From: Zanthoxylum bungeanum
Lineage: Eukaryota; Streptophyta; Magnoliopsida; Sapindales; Rutaceae
Assembly (NCBI GenBank): GCA_019454045.1
Contig: SKCR01038149.1
Coordinates: 1 to 64,000, forward strand
Length of the DNA: 64,000 bases
Direction of reading: 5' to 3'
Under the pieces are notes generated by a model. That model searched no databases. It saw only the letters and a program-made list of their open reading frames with translations, and was not told where the DNA came from. Both the position numbers and the translations under genes were made by a program. Positions 1 through 11,074 of this stretch are shown piece by piece; position 1 is the stretch's first letter, and each line of letters begins with the position of its first letter.

Positions 1-201
1 GGTGCCTCAGAACACCCGAGTTGTTTTTTCTACTTTTTGAATTTGTGTGGAGTATGTGCTAAGTTACCTCCATTTTGTTAACTTTACTTTGCTTCATCTT
101 TTGTTTTCGCTGATGACTTGCAAGGGGACGCCCACGTCAGGATCCACAGAGCCTCAGAGGTTGAAAATCTTCCCTCGTGTAAGTCTTAAATATTCCACCA
201 G

Positions 202-715
202 CTCGGGGCTGGATTTGTTCCACCGTGGCTATTTTGTTCTACCAGCTCGGGGCTGGATTCGTTCCACCGAGGCCTTATGGTTATTTCGGCTCGGGGTTGG
301 ATTCATTCCGTCGATGCCTTATTGTTACGACGACTCGGGGTCGGGTTACGTCCCACTGAGTCAATCTCATTGGTCTGAGGACGTAACATTCCCCCCAGAG
401 CCAAGTGTCCTTCTCAACTCGGGGTCGGATTACGTCCCACCGAGTCAATCTCATTGGTCTGTGGACGTAACATTCCCCCAGAGCCAAGTGTTCCTCTCAA
501 CTCGGGGTCGGGTTATGTCCCACCGAGTCATTCTCATTGGTCTAGGGACGTAACATTCCCCCAGAGCCAAGTGTTCTTCTCAGCTCGGGGTCGGGTTACG
601 TCCCACCGAGTCAATCTCATTGGTCTGGGGACGTAACATTTCCCCAAAGCCAAGTGTTCTTCTCAGCTCGGGGTCGGTTACGTCCCACCGAATGCATTTG
701 GTTTCGGCTCGGGGA
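202..715 (+). repeat. Tandem array, 83-bp unit with shorter 5' units
   Basis: The word CTCGGGG starts at 334, 418, 501, 584 and 667, giving a unit of 83-84 bp that contains a TACGTCCCACCGAGTCAATC segment. Upstream, the same word recurs at about 202, 246 and 292, so the first units are only 42-46 bp long and more diverged. The array ends near 715. Such arrays in the 3' untranslated part of Tat elements are known seeds of plant satellites. Confidence 0.85.
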
Positions 716-879
716 TAGCCTGTCAATTTGGGAACGGACTCGAATTGGTCGGATACAAGATCACATTAAGATTTGGAAGAGCAAGTTGGTAAATCTGAAG
801 ACAAAGTAAACCAAGTATGGGGAGCGAGAGAGAAGACATTTAATCCCGTGTAGGGACAGCTGCTCATTCCTGGTCAGAT

Positions 880-1640
880 CCAGATGACATGGTAGCTGGT
901 ACAAGCTCAGCAAGAGGCACATCGGTTTCGTATTTGGGAGGCAAGAGGGGTTCCAGTTTCGGCCTCAGACACTTCAAGGGCATGAATGTGAGCCTCAGGT
1001 TGGATCACCTCAGGGGCTGGGGGCATGAGCACGGTTGAAATAGGCTCCGGGTCTTCGACTTCCTCCGATGGGAGGGCAAGTAATTCTCGGGCCTCTTCCA
1101 CTGAAAGTTCTCATTTGCAGTAACGGATGGCCACGTGGATTGTTTCCATGTTAACCTCGGACATCAGAATTGAAACAATCTCAGCACAGTACCTGATTCC
1201 CTTGAGTTGGGCACTCTCCAGCTCGCTCTCCAGTGCGACCTCCCTCTTTTCCAGCCTCCATACCCTTCTTGGCCGTTTCGGCATGCTTCATGATCTGGGC
1301 AGAAGCATTCCGGAGGGGTTCATTCGGTTTTAGGGCCTCGCCCGTCGATTGCTAAAGAATTTTGATTATCTCATCCTTATTGGTCGAGGACACTGAGGCC
1401 GAAGTTGTTTTCGCGATGTGATCCAGTGACCGAACACTAGCTGATGTCACACTTCAGATTTTTGTAGTTCCCGACACCAACTTACACACTCGTTGGAACC
1501 GAGAACCAGAGGACATATGTTGATTGTAATTTTTGACACCAAGGCATTTGAACAGTGCGGCGAGGGCATAAATGACATTTTCCTCATCAGGAGGACCAGC
1601 TTCCGTAATGGTTGACTTTCTCTCGACCGAGCACTAAGTA
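880..1640 (-). pseudogene. Antisense ORF remnant of gypsy element
   Basis: On the minus strand, broken reading frames run from about 1640 down to 907. They include a stretch rich in Glu, Lys and Ala (around 1200-1400) and an acidic, proline-rich end with EEVEDPEP and PPAPEVIQPEAH. Several stops interrupt the frame. The orientation is opposite to the LTR promoter at 2056. This fits the extra antisense ORF near the 3' LTR of Tat elements, but I recognise no domain, so the function is unknown. Confidence 0.4.
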
Positions 1641-1869
1641 CCAGCCCGATCTTCAGGGTCTTGCCGGTTGCCGACCCCTTGTTGGCCCAAGATCGACCAC
1701 ATTAGTCCGATGGCTCGGACATTGTCAGTTCGGTAACAGCATTCATAGTTCAAAAGACCATTTTGACCGACCTCTTGGAGACCGATGTGTGATCAGGGTA
1801 TTCTAGACTCTTCCTTAGAACATGTATCACCGCTTGATTCTTTCAAGGTTAGCATCATTATTATCATGT

Positions 1870-2450
1870 GGGGCAGTGTGCAAGATAAGGTGATGTGACA
1901 AGCTGACGGATGAAGTAGGTTTACTTTCGACCGAGTAGCCTGAGATTAGGTTTGCTTTCGACCAAGTTGTTTTGGGACAGGGGGCCCATCAATCAGTCAG
2001 AGATCCACATGGGTGACATCACGGAAGCATGTGAACAATGTTACATATTCCTTAGTATAAAAGGAGAGGGGAAACACATTTTGAGAGAGAGATGTTTTTT
2101 TTGGGGATATTAGATTGGATAGTTGTTTAACAAAAATCTCACAGAAAGAGAACTATTTTGTAAAGAGCAGTATAACATAAACAATTCGGTTTACCTTTGA
2201 CCTGCCCCCAAAACAAGTCGGCTGAGCTCATTCCAGTAATAAAACACCCCCACTCATTTTGTGCCCGTGAACGTAGGATAGATTCATTCCGCCGAACCAC
2301 GTAAACTCTTTGTCGATTTGTGTCTTTGATTTGCTTTTTTGCCAAAGTTTGTTTTTGGTCCCCTATAACTAAACAAATTCATAATTGAAAGAGGATTGTC
2401 CCGTGAGCATTATCCCGATATTGTCCTTGAGACGAAAATCACCCGTCAAC
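1870..2450 (+). mobile_element. LTR of Tat-like gypsy element (borders approximate)
   Basis: The segment has a TATA box, a run of AGAGAG just after it, and an R/U5-like end with the phrase CCGAACCACGTAAACTC followed by a T-rich tract. That phrase is a common signature of plant LTR ends. The left border is uncertain. The right border must lie before 2463, where sequence shared with 53320-53765 begins. Confidence 0.55.
2056..2062 (+). promoter_or_regulatory. LTR TATA box
   Basis: TATAAAA is followed by GGAGAGGGGAAAC, a typical core promoter inside a plant LTR. Confidence 0.6.
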
Positions 2451-2462
2451 AAATAGTTTATC

Positions 2463-2930
2463 ATTAGATAAGTTTATAACATATATTAACTGCTTAAAAT
2501 ATTAAAATTATTAGTAAATATGTAAGTGGTTAATATAACAATGAATAATATGGTATTTAATGAAGATTAATATGAAATTTTTTACAACAACGCATAATTT
2601 TTTACTACTAATAATACATTAAATTTTTCGATCAGAAGATATTTTTACCTCGGCATGAGACCAAACAGGGTAACTGGCCGTAATTGCCAGTAACATAAAC
2701 TTTTTATTTATTTAATATATAATTAAATCATAACCTTTGGATCTAGTTAAAATGAATCTAATGGTGGCAGATCTGTAATGTAGTCATCCCCATTTTGAAA
2801 AGTGAGGCTAAAACCGGCACTTCACTAAATTTGCTGTTGAACCAATGAATAAGCAGGGATTTGAGATCAAAGGCTGAGATTTGTTTCACAAGGATTGATG
2901 ACTTGGACTAGCACAACTGTGCTTTCTTTA
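2463..2930 (+). repeat. Upstream region of F-box/FIST gene; inverted copy at 53320-53765
   Basis: This AT-rich stretch reads almost identically, in reverse complement, to 53320-53765. It sits directly upstream of the F-box/FIST exons at 3173, so it is probably the gene's promoter region. The shared segment ends near 2925; from there to 3173 the sequence is unique in the window. Confidence 0.9.
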
Positions 2931-3172
2931 CACCCCCCTTGACAAACTTTCCCGCCAATTTTATATGTAGTCGCCTTGCAATTGACACGTGTACCTTAAT
3001 ATAAAAGATATTGAATTGAAATATTTTCCTTTCCTCTGCGATTGTTTTCTCTGTTAATTTTCTCTTAAACCAAACGAGGCTTAATCATCAATCATCTGAA
3101 ATTCTAACTATTATTAAGAATCTACATAATGACTTAATCGATTTCTAGTTATGCTTTGAATAATTTTCCACG

Positions 3173-3983
3173 ATGTCATTATTATTGTTGTTGTTGTTGT
3201 TGTTTTGGCAGATACAACTGAAAAAGAAAAAAAAAAGTGAAGGAATAGAAGAAAATCGGAACGCTTTCGAAAAACCTGATAAAGAAGCAATCAATAATGT
3301 ATTTAGTCGATTGAATGGGAGGGATGTTGCTCGCTCAGCATGTGTAAGCAAGTATTGGAATGGCATATGCAATCAGATTCTATTTCATCCAATATTTTCT
3401 ACTTGCTTTTCTATGAACCCAAGTAAAGAGGTACTCTATTATTTGATAGAAGACATAAATTTTATAGAATTCCTTAATTGAGCTGTTCATGTAGTAACTA
3501 TCCATGCTGTTGGATTTAGGATGCATTGAGGGAGGTTTTGGATAAGGCTCTCGAGAAATCTATTAGGACTCAATTTGTACTTGCACATGCTTATAAATCA
3601 TATGATCTGTAGGAGACTTTCAATCATGTACTAGACTACTAGTCATCAATTATTTTAAGTCTGATTTATTTCTTTTTCTTTAAATGTTAAATTTATGAAT
3701 TTAATGCAGCTCATGGAGTTTTTTGGATCCCAAATTCCGATCATAGTTTCATCCACAACTGGAATAATTGGAAGAGATTCTGCCTCAGATCTACTTACAG
3801 AGGTTTTACTTTCTTTTTCTTTTTTCCCTTGTAATGTATTTTGTATAAATGAAGCAAAACTGATAGTTCTAATTTACTGACTGTGGAAAAAAAAACTAGG
3901 TAAAGTTTGGTGAGACCGGCGATAACAATGTTGATAATGATGATTTCGTTACTGAAATAAAAGATATCCTTGTACATATCTGT
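3173..3983 (+). pseudogene. F-box/FIST-domain protein, 5' half (At5g63520-like)
   Basis: Plant proteins of this class carry an N-terminal F-box, which docks SKP1 in SCF ubiquitin ligases, followed by FIST_N and FIST_C sensory domains. Four exons can be traced. Exon 1 (3173-3430) holds the F-box with LNGRDVARSACVSKYWN. Exon 2 (3520-3627) holds ALREVLDKALEKSIR and an in-frame TAG at 3610-3612. Exon 3 (3710-3802) holds IPIIVSSTTGIIGRD, the start of FIST_N. Exon 4 (3900 to about 3983) begins VKFGETGD. The introns have GT/AG borders. The coding sequence stops abruptly where repeat X begins. The start is uncertain, because the first ATG precedes a leucine run and a lysine run that look low-complexity. 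The rest of the gene is represented only by the copies at 46.9-53.2 kb. The premature stop and the truncation make it a pseudogene. Confidence 0.85.
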
Positions 3984-3984
3984 T

Positions 3985-5390
3985 TGAATAAAAATGCCTT
4001 GTGATGATAATAATAGTGTGTGTGTTTTTGATTAATTATGCTTGTAATGTTAAAGCTTGATATTTAGTTTGTTAAAGTATGTATGTGTGGCAAGATGATG
4101 AGCATGAAAATGAGTTATAATGAACTTGATGATAAGCTTGAGAAATATATTAAGTAATGTCAATAAACACTTTAGTGTGTGCGCGCGCGCTTTAGTTTTG
4201 GGTTAAAGTGAAAGGCCAGATTTGGGCATTCATAGATAGTTAGCATTGGGCATTTCAAGTGGTTATATCGGCTACTACGCCGAAATGTCCCATCAGCATT
4301 AGCATTAGCATGTCATGTAGAACTAGCAGCACAATCATTTAGGTAGCATGTTCCTGCATCCATGAATCAAGCTTCGTATCCTTAGCTCAATTATGCTAAC
4401 CATATTTGAATACAGGTTCAGTTAGCATCTTGCAGGAAATTCCTCAGTAGCATTCCAGCATGGTAGCGATGGAGCGTCAGTCTGTGAGTGGATGTCTTCC
4501 CTTTCTCGTTTCAGCTTCAGTTTATATTTATTTGGCTTTCTATTCAATTCTTATATTCGTTTAGTATTCTTAGTTTATGACGCCTCTTGAAATTTCTAGT
4601 TGAGTTATGGATTTATTTCCTTCAATACATGCTTTGTTTATGTCCGTAGTCTCTCAAGTTTATTGGACCTTGTTCACGTATTTGTTTCACTTCAGAAATT
4701 TGCGCCGTGTCTTAAAACCTATATTAGATCATGTAGCTCAGTTTAGATACTCACAATATATGCCAGTTTAGATATTCAGCTACATTTAGTTCATGTATAG
4801 TCCTCAACTAATGAATAGATTAATAGCTCATGCATTTAGAGTATCAGTTAGTCATGTTGCTAATCATGCCAGATAGATCACGACCCAAGTTACCAGCAAA
4901 AGTCACCAGATAGCCATAATTAATACCTCATTTTGGTAATATCTTTTTGTTATAATTCTAAAGTCTATGGATTTCTTTTTTAATTTGAAACCAACTTCGA
5001 GGATAACCCCGAACACTACCCGAGTCCAACTCTAAAGTCATACTACCTCGGAATCTATAAGATTTCTGGAAACACTAAGATGAACCAGAACGACCTCATT
5101 GAGATTCCGAAGTGAAGTTGCTCTGAAGAAACATCATTTCGGAATCATTGTACTTCGGAATGTAAAGAACTCCTGAGATTCAAATATAATCCGATATGCA
5201 CTAATTCTGAACTCTTGAAATGTTTGTATTTTGGATGGACAAAAAGTATCGGAAGCACTCTGATCTCAACCATTAGAACACCGAAGCATTCCTAAGTATG
5301 TCGGATCACTCCGAAATACCCTGGAACATCCCATAGGTTTTGGATCCGTTTCAAGCACCAACTCCAACAACACTTACGTAGAAAGAAAAG
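3985..5390 (+). repeat. Repeat X, copy A (direct copy at 43757-45140)
   Basis: From GAATAAAAATGCCTTGTGAT onward this matches 43757-45140 in the same orientation, with small indels; copy D carries an extra stretch around 43965-44060. Part of it (from about 4911) also appears inverted at 7930-8410. There is no convincing coding region. It has a GC-dinucleotide run near 4180 and many GGAAT/ATTCC words at 5040-5340. It could be a retrotransposon LTR, but I see no clear TG/CA ends. Confidence 0.8.
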
Positions 5391-6370
5391 TTGTTGATGA
5401 AGAAGCAAAAATTAAACACGTAAAAAGAAATAAACTAAAAAGAATCACAAGGTAAAAAAAAAAAAAAAGTTGTCAATATCTCTCGAGCTTTAAACACAAA
5501 AGGTTAGGGAAAGAACATTGAGGCCACAAATTTTGAAGCATGATTAAAAAGAATAACAAAATCACTTACGATAGACTGTCACAATTGTATAGCAAACATG
5601 GTGAGCGACATTCTCGCCTTTCTATCATGTGTAAATGTAGAATTAGTGGATAAAAATAATATAGCAATTATGTACGCTATACAAAAGAAATAACTTGATA
5701 CTTTAATAAAATTTCACAATACCAGCCATCCAAACTCCAACTTTAATGTTGGCCAACTTGCAGAATCCAAAGGCTGCTAATGTCTATTGGATAGTTTATT
5801 TCCTTTGGTTCGCAAGATAGTTAACTGTACTTGTCAGGAATGCTTTTTGTGAATCGAAAAGGAATACAATAATTCTCTTCCCATCTGATTGGTCCAGATA
5901 AAAATTTTGTTAATTTGCAGATGTGCTTAGATAAATGTGCTTTTAAATTTATTATTGTAATGAAAAAGAAAGAAAAAAATAAAGAAACGAATAACTACAA
6001 ATTGCTTTGTCCTTTTCCTGATATTTATAGTAGTGACTTCCGGCTGCAAAAGCATTAATCGAAGTGAGTTTAACCATATAAAGATAGTATTTATATATAT
6101 AACTAATTTGACATATATATATTAAGGCAACCAGAAGAGTTAAATGAATACCTTTAAAAATAGAGTAAGGTTTAGCCTAATTGTACCATAAATGTCGTGC
6201 GGGAACCTTAAAAAGCCGCAAACACATAGTCTCCCACTTATACTACATGACATTGACAATCATGTATCAAAACCACCTGTTGGTTAAGGAAAACTGCACC
6301 TGAGATTTTACGTCCAAAAACAGAGCTACATTTGTCCAAAGATCGGAGTTCTTGTGCTGTGGTGCAAGAG
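5391..6370 (-). pseudogene. F-box protein (At3g61730-like) fragment, copy A
   Basis: On the minus strand, 6350-6150 translates, with interruptions, to an F-box-like segment beginning NSDLWTNVALFLDVKS and ending near VPARHLWYN. Positions 5905-5715 encode the next exon with FDSQEAFLTS-type and LANIK-type phrases. The 5391-5640 part is the following intron. Stops occur within the F-box exon, and the next exon, present at 19860-19960 in copy C, is replaced here by repeat X. In Arabidopsis this family includes RMF (At3g61730), an F-box protein tied to male fertility. The family assignment comes from remembered motifs; the disruption is visible directly. Confidence 0.75.
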
Positions 6371-7239
6371 GTGGAGTAATAAGAGGTCATTTTTTTGTTC
6401 ATTTTTATTAGTAAACCACATCAACGGAGAAAATAAGATTCACTAAGAGTGCAATTTTCGGTTCCTATGTTCTCCCAGCTGCCAAACAACAGTTAAGTTC
6501 CAAATCATTTCTCTATTTTCTATTTACTAGTTTGCCATCCTTTTTATTTTCTATTTATTACCTTGTCCTCCATTCTTTATTTTCTTTCTATGAAGTCCGT
6601 GATTTAAAAATTTTCAAAACTAGGTGAAAAGGTGAATGTGGCTGAAGCTTTGTTCGAGCCCTAGTTTACCCACACATCCATATCAACGGGAGAATATGAT
6701 TTAATGTAGAAGTAAAAATCATTCTCCTAAGGGTTACCTCATTCCTACAGTGATGAAAGAACTTAGTTTAGAAGCTAAACAATTAACATTGGTACTTAAA
6801 ACTAATAAAGGAAGACCTAATGAGCTGAAAGAACCTATGAGTACTAAATTTAATAGAACTATGGTGTTGTAACTTATTATTGTGGAAGATTGATGCGTAA
6901 ATAAAATATTTTAGAATTGAGCATTTGTTAAAAACAATGATATGAATTTCTCATTTTAGCAATAAACCATTAAATTCTCCATGCGATCATGAGGAATGGT
7001 TGATTGATGATCCAAACACTCATTGACATAATACTCATTAATGTTAAATGAATAGCTTAAAAAAGTTCAGAATCCTAGAAGGAAAACACAATACCCCACT
7101 CTTATATTGTAAGTTTGAGACTTGGATCAAGTAATGTGGTAAGAACATCCAAAAAAGGATACTCCGCAATGGCAACTTTAAATAAGTCGGGCTTTAGGTT
7201 CACCACTGCACCCATAAGAAGTCCAACTGCACTTCTTCC

Positions 7240-7240
<1 letters not shown>
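6371..7240. other. Unassigned spacer between facing F-box copies
   Basis: I found no coding region, LTR border or terminal repeat here. It forms the loop between the inverted arms of copies A and B. The first 75 bases resemble 20995-21055, upstream of F-box copy C, so they are probably the original 5' flank of that gene. Confidence 0.6.

Positions 7241-7241
<1 letters not shown>

Positions 7242-7281
<40 letters not shown>
7242..7281. repeat. (TA)n microsatellite
   Basis: An uninterrupted run of about 20 TA units lies at the edge of the inverted F-box copy B. The matching position in copies A and C (about 6085-6122 and 20695-20725) has short TATATA stretches, so the run expanded here. Confidence 0.95.
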
Positions 7282-7285
<4 letters not shown>

Positions 7286-7930
7286 AATTTAATTATATAT
7301 CATTAATGTTTTTATATGATTAAATTCACTTCGGTTAATGCTTTTGCATCCAGAAGTCACTTCTACAAATATCGGGAAAATGACAAAGCAATTTGTAGTT
7401 ATTTGTTTCTTTATTTTTTTCCTTTCTTTTTCATTATAATAATAAATTTAAAAGAACATTTATCTAAGTACATTTACGGACTAACAAATTTTTCAATGGA
7501 CCAATCAAATGGGAAGAGAATTGTTGTATTCCTTTTCGATTCACAAGAAGCATTCCTGACAAGTACAGTTAACTATCTTGCAGTCCAAATGAAAGAAACT
7601 ATTCAACAGACGTTAGCAGCCTTTGGATTCTGTAAGTTGGCCAACATTAAAGTTGGAGTTTGGATGGCTGGTATTGTGAAATTTTATTAAAGTATCAAGT
7701 TATTTCTTTTGTATAGCGTACATGACTGCTATGTCATTTTTATCCAATAATTCTGCATTTAAACATGCTTGAAAAGCGAGAATGTTGACTCACCATGTCC
7801 GCCATACGACTGTGACAGTCTTTCATGCAAATGTGAGACTGTTATTCTTTTAAATCATGCTTCAAAATTCGTGGTCTCAATGTTCTTTCCCTAACCTTTT
7901 GTGTTTAAAGCTTGAGAGAGATCGATGACT
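7282..7930 (+). pseudogene. F-box protein (At3g61730-like) fragment, copy B
   Basis: This copy is inverted relative to copies A, C and D. An open frame (7316-7690) covers intron sequence and then the exon with KRIVVFLFDSQEAFLTS, KETIQQTLAAFG and LANIKVGVWMAG, ending in intron sequence. The F-box exon is absent because the copy starts inside intron 1 at the TA run. Positions 7691-7930 match intron 2 of copy C. Downstream it runs into inverted repeat X, just like copies A and D. It cannot make a working F-box protein. Confidence 0.75.
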
Positions 7931-8410
7931 CTTCTTTCTTCTTCTTTTCCTTGTGATTCTTTTTAGTTTATTTCTTTTTACATGTTTAATTTTGCTTCTT
8001 CTTTGATGGCTTTTCTTTCTACGGAGGTGGTGTTAGAGTTGGTGCTTGAAACGGTTCTGGAACTTATGAGGTGTTCTAGGGTATTCCGGAGTGATCCGGT
8101 GTAGTTAGGAATGCTCTGGTGTTCTGATGGTTGAGATTGGATTGTTTCCGGTATTTTTTGTCCATTTGGAATACAAACCTTTCTGGAGTTTTGAATTAGT
8201 GCATACCAGATTGTATTTGAATATTGGGAGTTCTTTACATTTTGAAGTACAATGATCCCGAAATAATGTTACTTCAGAGTTGGACTTGGTTGGTGTCCGG
8301 GGTTGTTATCATCAAAGTTGGTTTCAAATTAAAAATAAATATATAGACTTGAGAATTATAATGGAAAGAGATTACCAAAACGAGTATTAATTATTTTCGT
8401 GTTCCAATGC
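7931..8410 (-). repeat. Repeat X, copy B (inverted partial)
   Basis: The reverse complement of this stretch matches 4911-5390. It keeps the TTATAATTCTAAAGTCTATG-like segment of copy A that is missing in copy D, so copy B is the closer relative of copy A. Confidence 0.75.
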
Positions 8411-9280
8411 AAAATTAATCCCTGCATAACAGCAAATATACTATCATCAACGAGAAACAAATCATATGATCCCCCAAAAGGGGGAAAATAGAAGGAAGTG
8501 GACGATCACTTCATAGTTGACGGTGTGGAGTATGATGATCAAGATGATGAAGAGTACGACGATGAAGATGAATACGACGGCTGTAGCTTGAGTCATAAGT
8601 TGAAAAGGCAATCTCGCTTACTTTTGACGGCTCTGATACTTTCCCATTAGGTCGGGTCGGTATCCCAACTTATCTTTTCAACTGGTTCTGTCAAGTTATC
8701 ACGTGCCTCGAGCTCAGAATCCTCTTATCCTCATGAAGACCTTGGACTCCCACTTTGCTAAAAGTAAAGACCCATTCTACCCATCTTCAGGCTTCGAACT
8801 TCCTCGGGGCTGAAAACTACCATCAACATATGTTCTATAGTGCTCGATATCATCAAGTTGGTGAGCTGATGTCGGGCACTGCAACAATGGTATGGATTGC
8901 CCGCGCCCTCGAGTCTCAGTCTTAACTGTTTCGTCCTCAGGTCGTGAGAGTACACGTATCGCCAAAAGATTCTGTTTTCGTAATGATCGTTTCATTAAAT
9001 GCCTTTCTAGGGCTTCTAAACCGCCATTTGAAAGTTGTGTAACCTTCATGACCTTCTTTAAATGCCTATCTCATCCTTTTAGTGCTTCCATCACTTTGCC
9101 TCCCCTAGATGCCACGAGTCGCGCACTTATGGCTTGCGCGCGAAAACCGAAGACAGTTGTATCCCAACCAAACAGTGGCTCCAATCTCGTCCTTCCATTC
9201 GAATTCAACGGGTGAGATCCTCATCACACGTGTCACAGATACTGCCCACTTGCCTCAATCGAGCGATCAAGATCAACCCG
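8411..9280. other. Unassigned, probably gypsy-related
   Basis: The stretch includes a run of GAT/GAA codons at 8536-8580 (plus strand) that would encode an Asp/Glu-rich peptide, and a minus-strand open frame at 8777-9049 with no recognised domain. Base composition is higher in GC than the flanks and similar to the following gypsy-type ORF, so it may belong to the same element. No LTR border is visible. Confidence 0.4.
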
Positions 9281-9285
9281 AGCAT

Positions 9286-9292
9286 CCTATTT
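9286..9292 (+). promoter_or_regulatory. Possible TATA box of gypsy-type transcript
   Basis: CTATTTAAAGG lies about 480 bp before the ATG at 9766. A CT-rich leader and a splice donor-like GTAAGCC at 9381 follow, suggesting a 5' untranslated intron. Confidence 0.4.
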
Positions 9293-9765
9293 AAAGGCCA
9301 TTGCACCTCATCCTCTTCCTTTCTCACTTCGTCTTCTCTAAAGAAATCAACAGAATCATATGCTGTCTACAATCTTCGCAAGTAAGCCTTCTTCTGGTTA
9401 CTTCTCTCTTTGTTTATGCTTATGTTTTTCAATAATGGTGGTAATCTGCATGTGCTGGATGTTTGTGTTTGTGCTCTGGGTTTTTTGTGACAATAGAAAT
9501 ACGAGGGGTGGGTTTACTCACGTGGGTGTGTTTGTGTTGTTTGCGTGTATATGCAGGTATGCTTTTCTGGATTTTTTTGGGAGTGTTTGTTTATGTTATT
9601 TTTATTTTTATTTCTTTGAAGACTATGTTTTGCCATTGTTATGGCAATTAGAGCTTTTTAGGGTTAATTACTTGGTATGGATGAAGATGATAACCTTAAT
9701 TTTAGTATACTTTACTAACTGAGATTGTGAACTAACCTTCCACCTCGGGTCATGCCTTAACAAGA

Positions 9766-10990
9766 ATGTCTGACACTGAGTCCTCCTCTCTCACTCCCCT
9801 CGAAACCCTGCATACTGCCCCGCCCACTCACACAACCATACAGAGCTCGGGATCTGAAAATCCCGTTGATTATGACACAACCACGTCCATTTCCGAAGAG
9901 GGTGATCGATCTTACCACAAACAGGTACCCCGGCCCGAGACAAGCCACACCCCTCTGGACTTTACCAACCTCGACATCAGGATCTGAAAGTCCCGCTGAT
10001 TATGACACAACCCCGTCCATTTTCGAAGAGGGTGATCGATCTTACCACAAATGGGTACCCCGATTCGAGACAAGCCACACATGTCTGGACTTCACCAACC
10101 TCGACATGGACCGGGCTTCGGCAATTACTGAGGCTGATCTGGAGCATTTGAAGGAGAGGTTCGACGTCCCTAATACTATTCAGCTAGCGGTCTCGAAGGA
10201 ATATTCACAGGCGAGCCGACCTGGCGATGATGTCGTGGCATTGTGTACGGCCTTCTTCGATATGAGACTGTGTCTGTCCATACAAGGTTACTTCGCAAAG
10301 AAGATGTTCTTTATGCATATAGCCTCGTGCCAACTGCATATGCCCTTGTCTTTTTCTTTGCGTGGCTTTTGCCCTTTTTGTGTTCTATTTGTATTCTTTT
10401 TGCAGGAATGTCTGGTTCAAGAAACCCCTTCAATTTTGCTCGGGAGATGACGCAATCTTCGAGGGGCGGGTCTAGCAGTGCTTGACCCTGAACAACCACT
10501 CTAATCCCACCTGAGGCCAGGCAGAAATCTGCACACTCAACTGCCACATCATCCGGGTCCTCAAGGGCCCAACAAACCGCCATAATCCCGACCCTTTCAG
10601 TCCAAATTGCACCGGCCCTGCCACCCACTCAAACCACGAGAAACTCTCGACCAATCCAAACTTCAATTGCTCCCTCCCGACCATCCAAGAGGCGCCACCA
10701 CCATATCAAGGATAAGGAGCCCGAAGAGCTTGTAGAAAGGGCCCCAAGGAGAAAAACAACGGGCCAAAAGGGAAAGCCCCAGCAGTTCATTCTCAAGCTG
10801 GGGAGGACGTACCGCTATTGGGAGTCAACAAATTTTCCGAGGATGTGAGAGAAAATGTGGCCCACCTCCTCCCGGTGTATAACTACATGGCATATACTTT
10901 CAGCTTGGAGAAAGCCAAATGGTATGAAGAACTCTCACTCGAGAACATCATCAACAGGTCTTGCAGATTCCATGCAAGGGTAACTGGACT
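9766..10990 (+). pseudogene. Retrotransposon-associated ORF, interrupted
   Basis: The ATG at 9766 opens a Ser/Thr-rich frame (MSDTESSSLTPLETLHTA) that shifts after a tandem duplication. The downstream part encodes ITEADLEHLKERFDVPN and then VVALCTAFFDMRLCL, which recalls the conserved N-terminal block of the plant ORFs found with Tat-type gypsy elements. A T-rich stretch ending TTTTTGCAG at 10404-10412 looks like an intron end before MSGSRNPFNFARE. The frame stops at 10483. The rest (10485-10990) is Pro/Arg-rich and then has NKFSEDVRENVAHLLPVYNY in another frame. The role of this protein family is unknown. The copy is dead by frameshift and stops. Confidence 0.5.
9850..10108 (+). repeat. 130-bp tandem duplication within the ORF
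   Basis: GGATCTGAAAATCCCG at 9850 recurs as GGATCTGAAAGTCCCG at 9980, and the two 130-bp units match throughout with few differences. Because 130 is not a multiple of three, the second unit is read in a new frame, which breaks the ORF. Confidence 0.9.
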
Positions 10991-11074
10991 TTTATTAGTT
11001 GAAATTTACATACAATAACACGTGGGAAATTTTTCAACTTTTATTAAAGGCCACTACAAGACTATAAGTACAAA

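Larger units (their letters stand above)
1..1830. mobile_element. Tat-like Ty3/gypsy 3' region, degenerate
   Basis: This stretch precedes an LTR on the plus strand and holds a tandem array and an antisense reading frame, an arrangement known from the Tat group (Grande, Ogre) of plant Ty3/gypsy elements. No reverse transcriptase or integrase is visible; those would lie left of the window. I found nothing further in positions 1-190 or 720-880. The assignment to Tat is inferred from layout, not from a pol sequence. Confidence 0.5.

Noticed and set aside
47..636. Two plus-strand open frames with Pro/Ser-rich repeats
   Set aside because: They are translations of the tandem array; the repeat, not protein selection, keeps them open.
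334..715. Regular 83-bp repeats resembling a CRISPR array
   Set aside because: The units are contiguous with no variable spacers, and the setting is a plant retrotransposon. It is a tandem repeat.
9360..9722. Plus-strand hydrophobic ORF of 120 codons
   Set aside because: It lies in a T-rich stretch that looks like a 5' intron of the gypsy-type transcript; Phe/Leu/Cys richness comes from base composition.
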